From Sandaracinaceae bacterium (lineage in GTDB: Bacteria; Myxococcota_A; Polyangia; Polyangiales; Houyiibacteriaceae), in NCBI GenBank assembly GCA_012514415.1, contig JAAZAH010000173.1, positions 1 through 8,038 of the forward strand: 8,038 nucleotides of DNA. The letters are read 5' to 3'. The position numbers were made by a program, and so were the translations under genes. This document shows positions 6,525 to 8,038 of this stretch, piece by piece; within the stretch, counting starts at the first letter, position 1, and every line of letters begins with the position of its first letter. The notes beneath the pieces were generated by a model that was given only the letters and a program-made list of their open reading frames with translations, ran no database searches and was not told the DNA's origin.

Positions 6525-7562
6525 ATGATCGACCCCCGCTCCATGAAGACGAGCTTCACCGCACTGATCCTCCTCCTCCTATTTACGGGCTGCGACATCC
6601 AAGCCTTCGCTGTAAAGGCGACGGCGCGCACGACGGCCCGAGCCAGCATCGCGCTCGAGAGCCATTGGGACTACGAGCTCGCGACGTCGACGATGCCGGG
6701 GAGCATCATCCAATTCGAGGGCATGCTCACGATCGTCCCTGAGGATGAGGTGATTCTCCTCACACTGATGCGCGCATACGTCGGTTATACCTATGCGGTC
6801 GTCGAGGATCTCGCGGAGATCGCCGAGGTCGAGGGCGATTATGAGACGGCGCAGTACCAGCGCGATCGCGCGCGTTATCTCTACCAGCGGGCGAAGGATC
6901 TCGGACGCTACCTCATCTCGCTCAAGAAGGGCGGGATGGAGGAAGCGATGGCCGAGGGAGTCGAAGGCTTCGAGGCTTGGCTCGAGAAGAACTTCAAGAA
7001 GGAAAAGGACGCTGAGCTCCTCCTTTGGGCGGGTTACGCATGGGGCAACTGGATCAACGCGTCCAAGGACGATATGACGGCGGTGGCCGATCTGCCCTAC
7101 GTCGAAGCGCTTGTGAAGCACTCGCTCAAGCTCGACGAGACCTATTTCAACGGCGCTGCTTATATGATGCTCGCGATGATCACCGTGAACGGGATGAACC
7201 CGGATCTCGATTTAGCCGAAGAGTATTTCAAGCGATCCATCGAGATCTCGGGCGGCGGAAATCTCCTCACCGTTGTGAATATGGGCCGGTTTTACGCGGT
7301 AAAGCGCAACGATCGCGCGCTTTTCATCGAGTTGATGCGGCAGGTGCTCGAGACGCGGGATGGCATCCCCTCCGCACGCTTCACGAACCAAGTCGCCAAG
7401 CGGCGCGCGGCCCGCTACATCACACAGATCGACGAGTTCTTCCTCCCCGAGATCGAGGATGATTTTGGAGGCGAGGACGAGTGGAACGCCGACGGCGGAA
7501 TGGATTCCGTCGAGGGGGCCGCTTCAGAGGGTGATGCGCCCAGCGAAGAGAAGAGTGAATAA
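6525..7562 (+). CDS. tatT: TatT-like TPR lipoprotein of a TRAP transporter (TPAT component)
   Basis: This protein has 345 residues. The N-terminus is a lipoprotein signal: hydrophobic TALILLLL, then the lipobox LFTG-C23, so the mature protein is lipid-anchored, and the residue after Cys is Asp. The rest is almost wholly helical, with paired amphipathic helices of tetratricopeptide type (for example 80-130, 163-178, 188-222, 226-262), matching the TatT family (TRAP transporter TatT component) first described in Treponema pallidum. There the TPR lipoprotein trimer binds the solute-binding protein TatP and is thought to hand over a hydrophobic ligand. The tail 308-345 is acidic and probably disordered. 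It is followed after 54 bases by a DctP-family gene in the same orientation, which strongly supports the assignment. The start could instead be ATG 6543, giving a tidier MKTSF signal but no ribosome site. The ligand is unknown. Confidence 0.88.
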   Translation: MIDPRSMKTSFTALILLLLFTGCDIQAFAVKATARTTARASIALESHWDYELATSTMPGSIIQFEGMLTIVPEDEVILLTLMRAYVGYTYAVVEDLAEIAEVEGDYETAQYQRDRARYLYQRAKDLGRYLISLKKGGMEEAMAEGVEGFEAWLEKNFKKEKDAELLLWAGYAWGNWINASKDDMTAVADLPYVEALVKHSLKLDETYFNGAAYMMLAMITVNGMNPDLDLAEEYFKRSIEISGGGNLLTVVNMGRFYAVKRNDRALFIELMRQVLETRDGIPSARFTNQVAKRRAARYITQIDEFFLPEIEDDFGGEDEWNADGGMDSVEGAASEGDAPSEEKSE

Positions 7563-7567
7563 TCGAA

Positions 7568-7593
7568 TCGCTCGTGCGTCGAAGAACGAGCGA
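7568..7593 (+). other. Intercistronic hairpin between the TRAP genes
   Basis: TCGCTCGT (7568-7575) and ACGAGCGA (7586-7593) are perfect inverted repeats around a 10-base loop. No T-run follows, so it is not a standard terminator. It lies 11 bases before the GAAGG ribosome site (7605-7609) of the solute-binding protein gene. A stable RNA hairpin here could protect or process the downstream message, giving more binding protein than lipoprotein; this is inference. Confidence 0.5.
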
Positions 7594-7616
7594 CCGAACG
7601 AATTGAAGGCAGAACC

Positions 7617-8038
7617 ATGAATCGAAAAATCTTGCTAATCGGGCTGCCGCTCCTCTTGGCGGCCTTCATTCTCCCCGATGTCGACTTCAAACGAGCTTCC
7701 GCCCAAGGGCCGACGACGATCCGCCTTGCCACGGTGGCGCCTGAGGGCTCGTCGTGGATGCGCGTCTTCCGCGCTTGGGATGCGAGCCTCAAGAAGGAAA
7801 CCAACGGTCAGGTCCAGATCCGTTTCTATGCGGGCGGCTCGCAGGGAGATGAGCGCGATTTCGTACGCAAGATGCGCGCGGGGCAGATGGATGCCGCCGC
7901 GGTGACCACGACCGGTCTCGGCATTGTCGTTCGGTCGGTACTCGCGCTCACGGCTCCCGGCCTCATCCTCGACTATGAGACGATGGACCGTGTCCGCGAT
8001 AAGCTCGCCCCAGAGCTCGATAAGGAGTTCGAGTCCGA
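7617..8038 (+). CDS. dctP: TRAP transporter solute-binding protein, DctP family (3' end outside window)
   Basis: The first 140 residues are present. Residues 1-29 are a signal peptide: basic MNRK, hydrophobic ILLIGLPLLLAAFIL, and a likely signal peptidase I cut at ASA-Q (29/30). There is no lipobox. The mature start TTIRLATVAPEGSSW (33-47) is the typical first strand of DctP-type periplasmic proteins, and AGGSQGDERDFVRKMRAGQMDAAAV (72-96) is the family's second conserved segment, close to the 'GD-x-E-x-x-x-x-x-R-x-G-x-xD' pattern. The protein should bind a solute and deliver it to DctQ/DctM-type membrane subunits using an ion gradient. The conserved ligand-contacting arginine of this family lies beyond the window. 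GAAGG at 7605-7609, seven bases before the ATG, fixes the start. Pairing with the TatT-like lipoprotein marks it as the TatP type, whose natural ligand is uncertain. Confidence 0.92.
   Translation, partial: MNRKILLIGLPLLLAAFILPDVDFKRASAQGPTTIRLATVAPEGSSWMRVFRAWDASLKKETNGQVQIRFYAGGSQGDERDFVRKMRAGQMDAAAVTTTGLGIVVRSVLALTAPGLILDYETMDRVRDKLAPELDKEFES

Overview
The window looks like chromosomal DNA of a GC-rich Gram-negative bacterium, roughly 60% GC by eye. The best guess is a member of the Myxococcota (former deltaproteobacteria), possibly a lower-GC lineage such as Bradymonadia. This is an inference from gene content. The clues are a matrixin-type metalloprotease with a myxobacterial-style N-terminus and a Cys/hydrophobic/basic C-terminal tail, a TatT-type TRAP transporter lipoprotein, a barrel plus OmpA fusion protein, and a GyrB with the Gram-negative insert. 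No mobile element, CRISPR array, rRNA or tRNA is visible.

Layout: (1) Bases 1-775 hold the 3' part of gyrB, followed by a good intrinsic terminator (806-872). (2) Bases 930-1865 (minus) encode a membrane di-iron hydroxylase of the fatty acid hydroxylase superfamily, close in its C-terminal motif to animal alkylglycerol monooxygenase. (3) Bases 1971-2288 and 2458-4842 (plus) encode a small secreted protein with a transthyretin-like fold, and a 794-residue outer-membrane protein with a beta-barrel region, periplasmic beta-sandwich modules and a C-terminal OmpA peptidoglycan-binding domain. (4) Bases 4897-6365 (minus) form a two-gene operon: a secreted protein of unknown function, translationally coupled through an ATGA overlap to a secreted zinc metalloprotease. 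(5) From 6525 to the window end (plus) is the start of a TRAP transporter operon: a TatT-like TPR lipoprotein, then a DctP-family solute-binding protein cut by the window edge. The membrane subunits would be expected just beyond it.

Most of the window is devoted to the cell envelope or secretion: five of the seven genes carry an N-terminal export signal and a sixth is a membrane enzyme. The divergent region between groups 4 and 5 holds a compact set of overlapping palindromes (6387-6420) that looks like an operator or an alternative-hairpin leader. This is the most notable non-coding signal here. A second clear hairpin lies between the two TRAP genes. I did not find evidence for a wholly new defence or mobile system. 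The most promising leads are the protease/partner pair, the TatT-TRAP system with unknown ligand, and the AGMO-like enzyme.
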